This document shows positions 21,347 to 30,619 of a stretch of DNA of 64,000 bases, piece by piece. The translations under genes and the position numbers were made by a program. Each line of letters begins with the position of its first letter. Positions within the stretch are counted from its first letter, which is position 1. Origin of the DNA: Microbacteriaceae bacterium (GTDB taxonomy: Bacteria; Actinomycetota; Actinomycetes; Actinomycetales; Microbacteriaceae); NCBI GenBank assembly GCA_019639055.1, contig JAHBSP010000006.1:1-64000 (forward strand), read 5' to 3'. The notes below the pieces were generated by a model that worked only from the letters and a program-made list of their open reading frames with translations, was not told where the DNA came from and made no database searches.

Positions 21347-21691
21347 ATGACGCATCGATACGAACTGATGGTAATCATCGATCCCGAAGTGGACGAGCGT
21401 ACCGCCGCCGCTAACCTTGACAAGTTTATGAACGTTGTTAAGGCAGATGGTGGTTCAGTTGAAAAAGTTGACATCTGGGGAAAGCGCAAGCTTGCTTACG
21501 AAATCAAGAAGCACTCAGAAGGCATTTATGCTGTAGTCAATTTTGAATCCAGCCCAGCCGCAGCGCAGGAACTTGACCGTCAGCTAAGCCTTTCAGAGGC
21601 TGTGCTACGCACCAAGGTACTTCGCCAGGATGAAGCTGTTGCCGTAGTAGGCGAAGTTGCAGAAGCAGCTCCTGAATCTAAAGAAGACTAA
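21347..21691 (+). CDS. rpsF: 30S ribosomal protein S6
   Basis: A 114-residue small-subunit protein that pairs with S18. The start [17 protein letters not shown] and the [20 protein letters not shown] stretch are typical. I chose ATG 21347 because AAAGGAGG lies 7 nt upstream; the frame is open a little further but without support. The acidic C-terminal tail ([12 protein letters not shown]) is variable in the family. It is the first gene of rpsF-ssb-rpsR-rplI. Confidence 0.96.
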   Translation: MTHRYELMVIIDPEVDERTAAANLDKFMNVVKADGGSVEKVDIWGKRKLAYEIKKHSEGIYAVVNFESSPAAAQELDRQLSLSEAVLRTKVLRQDEAVAVVGEVAEAAPESKED

Positions 21692-21693
21692 AA

Positions 21694-22197
21694 ATGGCCG
21701 CTGAAACTATTGTGACAGTTGTCGGTAACCTAACCGCAGATCCAGAATTGCGTTACACGCAAAACGGACTGGCAGTTGCCAACTTTACAATTGCATCCAC
21801 CCCGCGTGTTTTTGATCGTGCAAGTAATGAATGGAAAGACGGAGACGCTCTTTTCCTTCGTGCAAGTGTCTGGCGTGAATTCGCTGAGCATGTTGCCGGA
21901 TCTTTAACCAAGGGTATGCGCGTTGTGGCAACAGGGAAACTAAGACAGCGTAACTATGAAACTAAAGAGGGCGAAAAGCGTACCGCTATCGAACTTGAAA
22001 TCGAAGAAATCGGCCCATCCCTTCGCTACGCAACCGTGAGTGTTACTAAAACTTCTGGCGGTTCAAGAAGCGATTCAAGTGAAGGTTGGGGACAGTCTGC
22101 TCCACAACAGGATGGTTGGGGTCAACAGTCCCAAGCAGCTGACCCTTGGGGAGAGTCTTCTGGAAGTACCAACTACCCAGATGAGACCCCTTTCTAA
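21694..22197 (+). CDS. ssb: single-stranded DNA-binding protein
   Basis: A 167-residue SSB with the OB-fold at residues 1-110 ([18 protein letters not shown] at the start, [18 protein letters not shown] in the middle). A Gly/Gln/Trp-rich linker (repeats of GWGQ) follows, and the acidic tip DETPF recruits partner proteins. It lies 2 bp after rpsF, the standard order. Confidence 0.97.
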   Translation: MAAETIVTVVGNLTADPELRYTQNGLAVANFTIASTPRVFDRASNEWKDGDALFLRASVWREFAEHVAGSLTKGMRVVATGKLRQRNYETKEGEKRTAIELEIEEIGPSLRYATVSVTKTSGGSRSDSSEGWGQSAPQQDGWGQQSQAADPWGESSGSTNYPDETPF

Positions 22198-22278
22198 GTC
22201 TTTCTTCTAAATCTTTGATTCACGACCGAGTTTCGTAATCATTCAGAATTCAAAATTTTTACACATAAGGAAATATAA

Positions 22279-22530
22279 ATGGCAGGAAAAGGAAACGACC
22301 GCCGCAAGAGTCGTGTTCAAGCTAAGCCCCTAGCCCCAGCTAAGGCAATCAAGGTTGGCGTCATCGATTACAAGGATGTTGCTACCCTACGTAAATTCAT
22401 TTCAGAGCGTGGCAAGATTCGTTCACGTCGCATCACCGGAGTATCCGTGCAGGAACAGCGTCTAATTGCTCGTGCAATCAAGAACGCTCGTGAGATGGCA
22501 CTACTTCCATACGCAGGCGCAGGAAGGTAA
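22279..22530 (+). CDS. rpsR: 30S ribosomal protein S18, cysteine-free form
   Basis: An 83-residue ribosomal protein with the conserved [18 protein letters not shown] and [14 protein letters not shown] core. The N-terminal zinc-binding cysteines found in many S18 proteins are missing (KVGVIDYKD), so this is the zinc-independent form. It forms a unit with ssb and rplI; 81 bp separate it from ssb. Confidence 0.96.
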   Translation: MAGKGNDRRKSRVQAKPLAPAKAIKVGVIDYKDVATLRKFISERGKIRSRRITGVSVQEQRLIARAIKNAREMALLPYAGAGR

Positions 22531-22532
22531 AG

Positions 22533-22985
22533 ATGTCTAAGGTAATTCTTACTCACGAAGTTGAAGGCCTAGGTGTGGCCGGAGATGTTGTAGTTGTAAA
22601 AGACGGGTACGCACGTAACTACCTGCTTCCTCAGGGATTTGCTGTTACTTGGACAGCTGGAGGTGACAAGCAGATCGAGCAGATTCGCGCTGCTCGTCTG
22701 GCTCGGGCAAACCGCACCCTAGATGAGGCGAAAGAAGCTAAAGCAAAGCTAGAGGCTGCAAAGATCTCCATCTCCGCTAAAACCGGTAAGGAAGGTCTTC
22801 TCTTTGGTTCAATCAAGCCAAATGATTTGGTTGAGGCAGTGGCCGCAGCTGGCCTAGGTGAGATTGACAAGCGTTCAATTGTTTTCCCTAGTGGCATCAA
22901 GTCTGTTGGTGTATATGAGGCAAATGTTCGCCTACACGATGAAATCGTTGCAAACGTTGCGTTTCAGGTGGTAGCCAAAAAGTAG
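22533..22985 (+). CDS. rplI: 50S ribosomal protein L9
   Basis: A 150-residue large-subunit protein with the N-terminal RNA-binding domain ([32 protein letters not shown] is the signature region, residues 4-35), a long connecting helix and the C-terminal domain from about residue 80. It is 2 bp behind rpsR and followed by a strong terminator. Confidence 0.97.
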   Translation: MSKVILTHEVEGLGVAGDVVVVKDGYARNYLLPQGFAVTWTAGGDKQIEQIRAARLARANRTLDEAKEAKAKLEAAKISISAKTGKEGLLFGSIKPNDLVEAVAAAGLGEIDKRSIVFPSGIKSVGVYEANVRLHDEIVANVAFQVVAKK

Positions 22986-23001
22986 CATTACTACACAAAT
23001 G

Positions 23002-23031
23002 GCCGGAAGCACAAGCGCTTCCGGCTTTTTT
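23002..23031 (+). terminator. rho-independent terminator after rplI
   Basis: GCCGGAAGC pairs with GCTTCCGGC around a 6-nt loop, followed by six T residues. This is a perfect 9-bp stem in the right place for ending the rpsF-ssb-rpsR-rplI transcript. Confidence 0.92.
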
Positions 23032-23346
23032 GTCGGTGGATAACCCAACCTTCAAGTAGAGGTTCAAGTAGGTTATCCACATTTTTTTGAACAATATAAA
23101 AACACTGGTCAGAAGGCATATTTGCAGTAAATGTTAGCTAATCTCCCCAGGTTATCCACTACATCAGGCTGGTTATTCACAAAATGTTCCGGCGTTTCGC
23201 GGATGAATTCACAGAGTTATCCACAGGAAATTTCTATTTCCGTCAGTGGTGATTTGTAGCATTGCCAGTGTTGGAATAGTCTTCGATTTGACTCTCGATT
23301 TATCTGGCGAAGATTGCTAAATCTAGGGTTACTTTGAAAGGAATTA
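23032..23346. promoter_or_regulatory. spacer before dnaB with a cluster of five DnaA boxes
   Basis: This gene-free 315-bp stretch contains exact TTATCCACA at 23073-23081 and 23217-23225, TTATTCACA at 23173-23181, and single-mismatch copies at 23152-23160 (TTATCCACT) and 23035-23043 (GGTGGATAA, reverse). The density resembles the origin spacer itself. No RNA gene or ORF is evident. The dnaB RBS (GAAAGGAATTA) is at its right end. It may be a DnaA-controlled dnaB promoter or a DnaA-titration site. Confidence 0.75.
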
Positions 23347-24720
23347 ATGTCAATCACCCCAATCGGTAGGAATGAGTCAAGGCAGGAAGTCCGCTCCGAT
23401 CGCACTCCGCCGCATGACCTCCTTGCCGAACAGAGCGCACTCGGTGGATTGATGTTAAGCAAAGACGCACTAAGCGATGTCTTTTCTCAAGTTCACGGTA
23501 GCGATTTTTACTTCCCCAAACACGAACTCATTTACAACGCCGCAATGAACCTGTTTGCCGCGGGTGAGCCGGTAGATGTTATTTCCGTCTCAGACGAGCT
23601 CACAAAGCGAGGCGAATTAGCCCGCGCTGGGGGTGCAGATTATCTTCACACCCTCATTGGTTTAGTGCCCACCGCTGCCAATGCTGGTTACTACGCTGGC
23701 ATCGTTTCAGAAAAAGCAGTTTTGCGAAGACTTGTAGAAGTAGGAACCAGAATCGCTCAGAGTGGGTATGAAGCAGAGGGTGAAGCTGAGGAACTATTAA
23801 ACAGGGCACAAACTGAAGTTTTTGGTATCAGCGCCGGTTCTGCATCCGAAGATGTTGTTCATGTGGAACAGGCGATCACGGAAGCTACCGACGATATTCA
23901 AAAGGCGGCCGCGCATGACGGAACCTTTACCGGAATCCCAACCGGTTTTGCGCAACTTGATCAGAACACCAACGGATTCCATCCGGGAAATCTGATTCTA
24001 ATTGCCGCCCGCCCTGGTGTTGGTAAGTCAACCCTTGCACTAGATATAGCCAGAAACTCAGCGATAAAGAACAAGATTCCTACCGTATTCTTCTCACTCG
24101 AAATGGGGAGAAGTGAAATCGCAATGAGGATGATTTCTGCGGAATCGAGCATCCCACTTCAAGTGTTGCGCCGTGGAATTAGAGACTCAAAAGACTGGAC
24201 CACGCTGGCACATGTAAATACCAGAATTAGCGATTCAACACTTTATCTCGATGACAGCCCTAATATGACACTTGCAGAGATCAGAGCCAAGTGCCGTAGA
24301 ATGAGCGCAACAACAGGATTGGGTTTAGTGATTATTGACTACCTGCAACTTATGAGTAGTGGCAAGAAGGTAGAAAACCGACAGCAAGAAGTTTCAGAGT
24401 TTTCTCGCTCCTTGAAACTGCTAGCAAAAGAATTGAAAATCCCAGTTATCGCACTTTCTCAGTTAAACCGTGGTCTTGAAAACAGGGGTGGCAATAAAGA
24501 ACCACAGCTTTCCGATTTGCGTGAATCTGGATCCCTCGAGCAGGATGCAGACATTGTGCTCATGATCAATCGTGAGATGGGTGTTCAAGATCGCGAAGAC
24601 CCACGTTACGGCCTCGCAGAGATCCTAATAGCTAAGAACCGTAACGGTCCCACCGGAAAATTTGATGTTTCTTTCCAGGGTCATTTGCAACGGTTCTCAG
24701 AAATTGCCCCAAGCGCTTAA
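23347..24720 (+). CDS. dnaB: replicative DNA helicase DnaB
   Basis: The hexameric 5'-3' helicase of the replication fork, 457 residues and without an intein. The N-terminal collar domain begins at PPHDLLAEQSALGGLML. The RecA-like motor has Walker A ARPGVGKST (about residues 219-227), Walker B LVIIDYLQLM (about 328-337) and the LSQLNRGLENR / LSDLRESGSLEQDAD motifs. Its likely loader is the DciA protein near recF. The DnaA boxes in front of it suggest coupling of expression to replication initiation. Confidence 0.97.
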   Translation: MSITPIGRNESRQEVRSDRTPPHDLLAEQSALGGLMLSKDALSDVFSQVHGSDFYFPKHELIYNAAMNLFAAGEPVDVISVSDELTKRGELARAGGADYLHTLIGLVPTAANAGYYAGIVSEKAVLRRLVEVGTRIAQSGYEAEGEAEELLNRAQTEVFGISAGSASEDVVHVEQAITEATDDIQKAAAHDGTFTGIPTGFAQLDQNTNGFHPGNLILIAARPGVGKSTLALDIARNSAIKNKIPTVFFSLEMGRSEIAMRMISAESSIPLQVLRRGIRDSKDWTTLAHVNTRISDSTLYLDDSPNMTLAEIRAKCRRMSATTGLGLVIIDYLQLMSSGKKVENRQQEVSEFSRSLKLLAKELKIPVIALSQLNRGLENRGGNKEPQLSDLRESGSLEQDADIVLMINREMGVQDREDPRYGLAEILIAKNRNGPTGKFDVSFQGHLQRFSEIAPSA

Positions 24721-24749
24721 CACCAGCAAGGCAGAACTAGACTTGTAGT

Positions 24750-25316
24750 GTGATATTCACTCTTGTCCGCGGACTATTACTCTTGATTGCTGGGTTCTTT
24801 CCAGTGTTTAGAGTAGGCATCGAATCTTTGGGATTTGGTTCGTGGGTGCTGATTGCATTCTGGAGTAGCTACGCGGTTTTGTTTCTGATTGCAGTCATCC
24901 GGAAACACGATGAGTTTAAGACAACAATCAATAACTCGCTACTAAGTTTTGCTTCCCTAATCGCGGCCATGGTGTTATTTGTCGAAGCGACAATGTTCCA
25001 AAGCAACCAGCTATTCCAACTAACGCTTGCTATTTGGGCATTAGTTACCGGAGCAAGTGAGTTATGGCTGGGCATATCAAGAAAGATTAGTAGCAAAACC
25101 TTCGTTGGAAGTTTAGGGATTTTGCTTGGGCTTGCAGTTCTTATTGTTCCTGCCGATTATTACCTTGAGTTTGTTCCAGAAAAAGCCCCTCCCGGATGGT
25201 TAGATGCACCTACAATGCACATAGGATTGTTCGGTGCCTATGCTGTAACTGCGGGAGTTTATTTAATGATTACTGCACTGAGTACTAAGTATGGAAGTTC
25301 GAAAGAAAATGAATAA
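24750..25316 (+). CDS. six-helix membrane protein, DUF308/HdeD-like
   Basis: A 188-residue hydrophobic protein with about six membrane segments (near residues 3-18, 28-48, 60-80, 88-106, 117-135 and 160-178). The arrangement in short hairpin pairs is like the HdeD/DUF308 proteins, but no motif proves it. The start is GTG 24750, with a poor RBS. It overlaps the following small gene, so the two are probably co-expressed. The function is unknown. Confidence 0.6.
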   Translation: MIFTLVRGLLLLIAGFFPVFRVGIESLGFGSWVLIAFWSSYAVLFLIAVIRKHDEFKTTINNSLLSFASLIAAMVLFVEATMFQSNQLFQLTLAIWALVTGASELWLGISRKISSKTFVGSLGILLGLAVLIVPADYYLEFVPEKAPPGWLDAPTMHIGLFGAYAVTAGVYLMITALSTKYGSSKENE

Positions 25317-25548
25317 GGATAAAGCAAAGCGCAAGTATTTGATGCGCCCGGTGGAATTGATAGGCACTTCAGCTGTCATTTCGATCGGGTTCCTGCTTGT
25401 GATGATGCTAACTCTTCGCCCGGATGACTGGGAAACATGGCAAAAGATTTTGGTCATTTTCGGAGTGGTTTTTATAGCCTGTTTGGTGCTCACAGCAATG
25501 CTCCTTTTGGCACTGAAGGATCCCGAGGAACCGAGCGACGAAGAGTAA
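25291..25548 (+). CDS. small two-helix membrane protein
   Basis: An 85-residue protein with a basic N-terminus (KKMNKDKAKRKYLMRPVELIG), two hydrophobic segments (about 23-43 and 50-74) and an acidic C-terminus DPEEPSDEE. Proteins with a KYLMRPVELIG-like start followed by two helices occur in Microbacteriaceae, in my recollection. The start may be ATG 25291 or ATG 25309; both overlap the end of the preceding gene. The function is unknown. Confidence 0.6.
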   Translation: MEVRKKMNKDKAKRKYLMRPVELIGTSAVISIGFLLVMMLTLRPDDWETWQKILVIFGVVFIACLVLTAMLLLALKDPEEPSDEE

Positions 25549-25576
25549 CCCATCTTTAGACGCTGTAACCCAGCAG

Positions 25577-28500
25577 GTGATGACCTGGCTGGAGGATGCT
25601 AAAAACATTCCTGTAAATAAATCAGCAAAACGCTTAGCTGGGGTTTTGCGTGATCCACATGGACTTAGATTCACTGTCGCATTCGTGGATGGCGTTGTCC
25701 GACCAGAAGATGTTCATATTGCCGCTAAGAAGCTAGCGCAGATCGCACCCGAAGTGCCGAAGTTTCTACCTGTGCATTTACGGATGGCTATTCGAGCGGG
25801 TGGAATTTTCGCCCCGATTCTTCCGTGGGCGATTGTGCCTATTGCAAGAAAAGTCATTCGCGGAATGGTATCGCATCTAATTATTGATTCAACCGACACC
25901 AAACTTAGTAAAGCAATTCAGGCGCATCGCGGTGAAGGAATCCGTCTAAATATTAATCTCCTTGGCGAAGCTGTGCTTGGCAAAAAAGAAGCAGCGAAGA
26001 GAATTGCAGGGACTAAACGCTTACTTGCACGTAGCGATGTCGACTATGTTTCAATAAAAGTTTCTGCTGCGGTAGCCCCACACAGCCCATGGGCTTTTGA
26101 CGCTGCGGTCACGAAAATTGTGGATGAACTGCTACCGCTTTATCAGCTAGCGAACGCATTCAGTCCGAAAAAATTTATCAACCTAGATATGGAAGAATAC
26201 AAAGATCTCGACCTAACTATTCAGGTCTTTACTTCTATACTCGGAAGACCGGAATTCAAAAATCTAACTGCAGGAATTGTGCTCCAGGCATATCTTCCCG
26301 ATTCTCTTCCTGCCATGAAAAAACTTCAGGAATGGTCGGCCCACCGGGTAGCAGCAGGTGGTGCCCCGATAAAGGTGAGACTCGTAAAAGGTGCGAACTT
26401 GCCGATGGAGAAAGTCGATGCTGATATTCATGGTTGGCCTTTAGCCACTTGGAGTTCTAAGCAAGAAACGGACGCGCAATACAAGCGCATACTCAATTTT
26501 GCTCTTGACCCAGAACACATAAAAAATATTCGACTCGGAGTCGCTGGGCACAACCTATTTGATATTGCTTACGCTTGGTTGCTCGCCGGTGAAAACAGTG
26601 TTCGCGAGCATCTAGATTTTGAAATGCTGCTGGGAATGGCGCCCGCTCAGGCCGAGGCAGTTAGAAGAACAGTGGGAGGGCTAATCCTCTACACCCCAGT
26701 AGTAGCACCGAGTGAATTTGATGTGGCAATTGCATACCTAATTCGTCGCCTAGAAGAAGGAGCCTCTACTGAAAACTTCATGTCGGCCGTCTTTGAGCTA
26801 GCAGAAAATTCTGAGTTATTTATTCGAGAGCAAAAGCGTTTCGGTGCGGCACTTGAAAATATTGAGAAGGATGTCCAGAGCACTAATAGAGTCGCAAAAC
26901 GCTATGCAGCTGTGCCTGAGCCAAGCGCAGAAAGTTTCGTAAACACCCCCGATACTGATCCAGCTATTGAGAGTAACCGAGAATGGGCAGCCGGCATTTT
27001 AGAGAGTGCAAAGAACAGCGAGCTTGGTAAACAAGCGGTAGCAGATTCAATAATTAGCGCAGGTGATGTCCCTGAAATTGTGAATGACTGCAGCAAAGCA
27101 GCTAACGACTGGGCAGCGCTCGGCGCATCTCGACGAGCAGAAATTTTAGAAGAATGCGGAAAAGCTTTAGAAAGTTACCGCGCAGAATTCCTTGAAATCA
27201 TGGCGCATGAGGCAGGGAAAACAATTGAGCAGGGCGATCCTGAAGTATCAGAAGCGATAGATTTCGCCTACTACTATGCCGGGCAGGCACTCTTGCTGGA
27301 AAAAATTTCCGGTGCAACTTTTACACCTGCCGCTGTCACCTTGATAACCCCACCATGGAACTTCCCGCTTGCGATACCAGCCGGTTCCACATTGGCTGCA
27401 TTAGCCGCCGGTTCCAGCGTTATTTTGAAGCCTGCCAGACTCACAGCGCGCACAGCATCCCTAATTGCAGAAGTGTTCTGGGAAGCCGGTGTTCCTAAAG
27501 ATGTGCTGAAGTTTGTGGTTCCTAAAGATCGGGCAGCAAGTAGTGCACTGGTATCTGATCCGGGAGTGGATCGTGTGGTGTTGACAGGGTCGTATGAAAC
27601 CGCACAGCTGTTTAGGCAGCTCCGTCCTGATTTGCCGTTACTGGCTGAAACCAGTGGAAAGAATGCCATAATTGTCACCCCCAGCGCTGACTTTGATTTG
27701 GCAGTAAAAGACATCATCTATTCAGCGTTTGGTCATGCGGGTCAAAAATGCTCTGCCGCTTCCCTAGTGATTCTTGTCGGTTCTGTTTCGAAGTCTCACC
27801 GTTTCCGGGAGCAGCTGCTTGATGCAGCTTTTTCCTTAGTAGTGGGAAGTGCAACCAATCCAGAAACACAGATGGGACCAATTATCGATACTCCCGGTGA
27901 AAAACTTCTTTCTGGTTTGACAATTTTGGGGTCGGGTGAAAGCTGGTTTTTGTGTCCTCAGGAAATTGCCCCGAACATCTGGACCCCTGGAATTCGGGAC
28001 GGTGTAAAGCGTGGCTCGGAGTTCCACACAGTTGAATACTTCGGGCCGGTGCTTGGGATTATGACCGCGGCTACTTTGGAGGATGCGGTAAAAATCGTTA
28101 ACGAGGTTGAATACGGCCTAACATCGGGGCTTCATTCCCTTGATTCTAGTGAAATTAGTTACTGGGCTAAACACATACATGCCGGAAATCTTTATGTAAA
28201 TCGCGGCACTACTGGCGCAATAGTTCGTCGCCAACCCTTTGGTGGTTGGAAGAAGTCCGCAGTAGGACCCGGCGCAAAAGCCGGAGGGCCAAACTATCTG
28301 ATCGGGTTTGGAACTTGGAACGTTGCACAACCTCAGGCTATTGAAGGTGAGGCTATACCAGATATTGAACTATTGCCAGAGGTTGTGGAACTAAAAGAAG
28401 CCCTTGATTCTGGTAAAGATTTTGATTTTTGCGCCGCCGGAATCCAAAGCGATGAGCAAGCTTGGAGAAACCATTTTGCTCCTAAGGATGTTTCAGTGCT

Positions 28501-28945
28501 GAAATACGAAAAGAATATCTTCCGATATTTACCGGCACTAAACCCAGTCATAATCCGTTTAGAGCCATCGGGTACTTGGGCTGAACTCTGCCGTGTGCTT
28601 GCTGCCGCCATTCGTGCTGGTTCCAAAACAGTAATCTCTGTTTATACCGAACCACCGGCAAAATTGGTCAAGTTCATAAAATCTATAACCCAACTCATTG
28701 TGGAAGATGATGAGGCTTGGAACACCAGAGTTATCGCAATGGAAAGTGGCAGAATTAGGCTCATTGGCGCATCTCCGGAACAACTGAAAAGTCAGATATA
28801 CGCTAACCCGACGCTCGCTGTTTGGAGCGGTGAAGTTACAACCGCCGGCAGACTGGAAATCCTACCTTTTATCCAAGAGCAGAGCGTGAGTATTACCGCT
28901 CACCGCTTCGGCACTTTACTTGAAGTGGCGAAGATAAACGATTAG
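25577..28945 (+). CDS. putA: bifunctional proline dehydrogenase / glutamate semialdehyde dehydrogenase (PutA type)
   Basis: A 1122-residue fusion that oxidises proline to glutamate in two steps. Residues about 1-430 form the FAD-dependent proline dehydrogenase barrel (VSIKVSAAVAP, LDMEEYKDL, RLVKGANLPME and the C-terminal AYLIRRLEEG substrate motif). Residues about 480-940 form the aldehyde dehydrogenase with the Glu in LAETSGKN (about 690), the nucleophile Cys in GQKCSA (about 725) and the EYFGPVLGI motif. A C-terminal segment of about 180 residues follows. There is no N-terminal ribbon-helix-helix DNA-binding domain, so it is not the autoregulatory PutA form. The start is GTG 25577 or ATG 25580, with a weak RBS. 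The 3' end overlaps purB by 30 bp. Confidence 0.93.
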   Translation: MMTWLEDAKNIPVNKSAKRLAGVLRDPHGLRFTVAFVDGVVRPEDVHIAAKKLAQIAPEVPKFLPVHLRMAIRAGGIFAPILPWAIVPIARKVIRGMVSHLIIDSTDTKLSKAIQAHRGEGIRLNINLLGEAVLGKKEAAKRIAGTKRLLARSDVDYVSIKVSAAVAPHSPWAFDAAVTKIVDELLPLYQLANAFSPKKFINLDMEEYKDLDLTIQVFTSILGRPEFKNLTAGIVLQAYLPDSLPAMKKLQEWSAHRVAAGGAPIKVRLVKGANLPMEKVDADIHGWPLATWSSKQETDAQYKRILNFALDPEHIKNIRLGVAGHNLFDIAYAWLLAGENSVREHLDFEMLLGMAPAQAEAVRRTVGGLILYTPVVAPSEFDVAIAYLIRRLEEGASTENFMSAVFELAENSELFIREQKRFGAALENIEKDVQSTNRVAKRYAAVPEPSAESFVNTPDTDPAIESNREWAAGILESAKNSELGKQAVADSIISAGDVPEIVNDCSKAANDWAALGASRRAEILEECGKALESYRAEFLEIMAHEAGKTIEQGDPEVSEAIDFAYYYAGQALLLEKISGATFTPAAVTLITPPWNFPLAIPAGSTLAALAAGSSVILKPARLTARTASLIAEVFWEAGVPKDVLKFVVPKDRAASSALVSDPGVDRVVLTGSYETAQLFRQLRPDLPLLAETSGKNAIIVTPSADFDLAVKDIIYSAFGHAGQKCSAASLVILVGSVSKSHRFREQLLDAAFSLVVGSATNPETQMGPIIDTPGEKLLSGLTILGSGESWFLCPQEIAPNIWTPGIRDGVKRGSEFHTVEYFGPVLGIMTAATLEDAVKIVNEVEYGLTSGLHSLDSSEISYWAKHIHAGNLYVNRGTTGAIVRRQPFGGWKKSAVGPGAKAGGPNYLIGFGTWNVAQPQAIEGEAIPDIELLPEVVELKEALDSGKDFDFCAAGIQSDEQAWRNHFAPKDVSVLKYEKNIFRYLPALNPVIIRLEPSGTWAELCRVLAAAIRAGSKTVISVYTEPPAKLVKFIKSITQLIVEDDEAWNTRVIAMESGRIRLIGASPEQLKSQIYANPTLAVWSGEVTTAGRLEILPFIQEQSVSITAHRFGTLLEVAKIND

Positions 28946-30295
28946 TTCTGAAGCCAGACCCGTGTATGTTTCCGGGGTGAGTGCTTTCAGGGACTCTTTT
29001 CGGTCATCTGGAATATCTAAAGTGTCAATAAAACGGGCAAAATCTTCGCGAGTTAGGCGCTTACCGCGGGTAAGGTCTTTCAACAGAGCGTAAGGGTCAC
29101 TGATGCTTGATTTTCCTTCAGCAACAGCTGCTCGAATAACTGTCTGAATCGGTTCTGCAAGAACTTCCCAATTCTCATCCAGATCTTGCAGCATGACTTC
29201 TCCGGCAACATCTAGTTGTTCCAAGCCTCCGGCAAGATTTTCCAGAGCAAGTAGCGAATGCGCAATCGCTACCCCAATATTTCGCTGAGTGGTCGAGTCG
29301 GTGAGGTCTCTCTGCAAACGGCTGGTTACCAAACTGGTTGCAAGAGTGTGTAAAAGCCCGGTAGAAATTTCTAAGTTTGCCTCGGAGTTTTCGAACTTAA
29401 TTGGATTGATCTTGTGTGGCATTGTCGAAGATCCCGTCGCACCGGGGACGGGTATCTGCCTGAAGTATCCGAGTGAAATGTAGGTCCAGATATCGGTTGC
29501 AAGGTTGTGTAGCACTCCATTAGCGTGTGCGATTTTGTAGAAAAGCGAGACCTGCCAGTCGTGCGATTCGATCTGAGTAGTGAGCGGATTCCATTGCAGG
29601 CCAAGGGATTCGACCAGAGCTCTCGACAGTGCTGGCCAGTCTGTGTTTGGGGCGGCTGCAAGATGTGCCGAGAAAGTTCCGGTAGCTCCGCTAAATTTGC
29701 CCAAGTATTTGTGGGAGCGGATTTCATTTCGGATTCCGCGCAAACGGAAAGCAAAAACTGCAAATTCTTTACCGAGAGTGGTTGGTGTGGCCGGTTGTCC
29801 GTGGGTGCGAGAGAGCATCGCCTGGTCACGGTAATTGACTGCATATTCGTCAATAATTTCAATGACTCGATCAAGTGCAGGAAGCCAGATGTCTTCTACC
29901 GCGACTTTCACCGTGATTGCATAGGAGAGGTTGTTGATATCTTCCGAAGTGCAGGCAAAATGCACTAACTCGTCTAAGCGAGAAAGCCCAGCAGCGTCTA
30001 GTCGTCTGCGGATCAAGTACTCGACAGCTTTAACGTCATGTTTTGTAGTGGCTTCAATTTCGGCAAGTTCGGCAGCATCTTCGTCGGTGAAAGTAGCGGC
30101 AATTTTTTTCAAAGCTGAAGCTTCGGATGCACTCAGCGCTTTAACTTCAAAAGTTCCGCTATTTACTAGTTGCTGTAGCCATTGAATCTCGACTCTTACC
30201 CTAGCTGCGTTCAAAGAAGTTTCAGAGAGGTGCTCAGCAATACCGGAGACTTGATTGTAGTAACGACCGTCTAGTGGGCTAATTGGAGAATTCAA
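28916..30295 (-). CDS. purB: adenylosuccinate lyase
   Basis: A 459-residue enzyme of the fumarase/aspartase superfamily that acts twice in purine synthesis: it releases fumarate from SAICAR and from adenylosuccinate. The superfamily signature is STMPHKINPIKFENSEAN (about 285-302). Catalytic His regions are seen in TKHDVKAVEYLI and SRTHGQPATPTTLGKEFA. The HFACTSEDINN motif is typical of the PurB subgroup with 450-460 residues. The gene converges on putA with a 30-bp overlap and no visible terminator. Confidence 0.97.
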   Translation of the reverse strand: MNSPISPLDGRYYNQVSGIAEHLSETSLNAARVRVEIQWLQQLVNSGTFEVKALSASEASALKKIAATFTDEDAAELAEIEATTKHDVKAVEYLIRRRLDAAGLSRLDELVHFACTSEDINNLSYAITVKVAVEDIWLPALDRVIEIIDEYAVNYRDQAMLSRTHGQPATPTTLGKEFAVFAFRLRGIRNEIRSHKYLGKFSGATGTFSAHLAAAPNTDWPALSRALVESLGLQWNPLTTQIESHDWQVSLFYKIAHANGVLHNLATDIWTYISLGYFRQIPVPGATGSSTMPHKINPIKFENSEANLEISTGLLHTLATSLVTSRLQRDLTDSTTQRNIGVAIAHSLLALENLAGGLEQLDVAGEVMLQDLDENWEVLAEPIQTVIRAAVAEGKSSISDPYALLKDLTRGKRLTREDFARFIDTLDIPDDRKESLKALTPETYTGLASELIVYLRHFK

Positions 30296-30433
30296 CTTAA
30301 AAAGGCTCTTTCGCTAGGGCGTTTCTCGAACGAAATCAGGATCCATTTCAATTCTAAACTGCCTCAAGCATTGCAGTCTTATCCACATCATGCAGATTCG
30401 AACCTAAAAAATTAGCCAAAGTTGGAGAAACTG

Positions 30434-30604
30434 ATGATTATGGGCAACAACGAACTGGCAATTTACCACCTGAGAAAGGTTATTAATGCGCTAAATACAA
30501 TCGCAACGCCTTCCTGGAACTCCGCAACCAGTCTCAGGTTTCATAGCAATCTCGAATACCTGCGACAATGCATCCTGAACGCTCTGTGGCAACTTCTCTC
30601 TTAG
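30434..30604 (+). CDS. small WXG100-like protein
   Basis: A 56-residue ORF whose helix-turn-helix pattern (HLRKVINALNTIATPSWNSATSLRFHSNLEYLR, read in two pieces) has a central Trp followed eight residues later by Phe. It thus resembles the short WXG-type proteins exported by type VII systems. GGAG lies 6 nt before ATG 30434. The stop TAG is in the same frame as the next gene, which begins only 15 nt later at TTG 30620, so this may be a separate gene or the first part of a longer frame interrupted by TAG. There is no other type VII component in the window. Recognition is tentative. Confidence 0.45.
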   Translation: MIMGNNELAIYHLRKVINALNTIATPSWNSATSLRFHSNLEYLRQCILNALWQLLS

Positions 30605-30619
30605 AATTTATGGTCCATA

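Noticed and set aside
23857-23872. parS-like TTGTTCATGTGGAACA in dnaB
   Set aside because: Only one half of the palindrome matches; several mismatches in the other half.
29371-29874. 167-residue minus-strand frame within purB in another frame
   Set aside because: Overlaps the PurB catalytic region; composition typical of an out-of-frame read.
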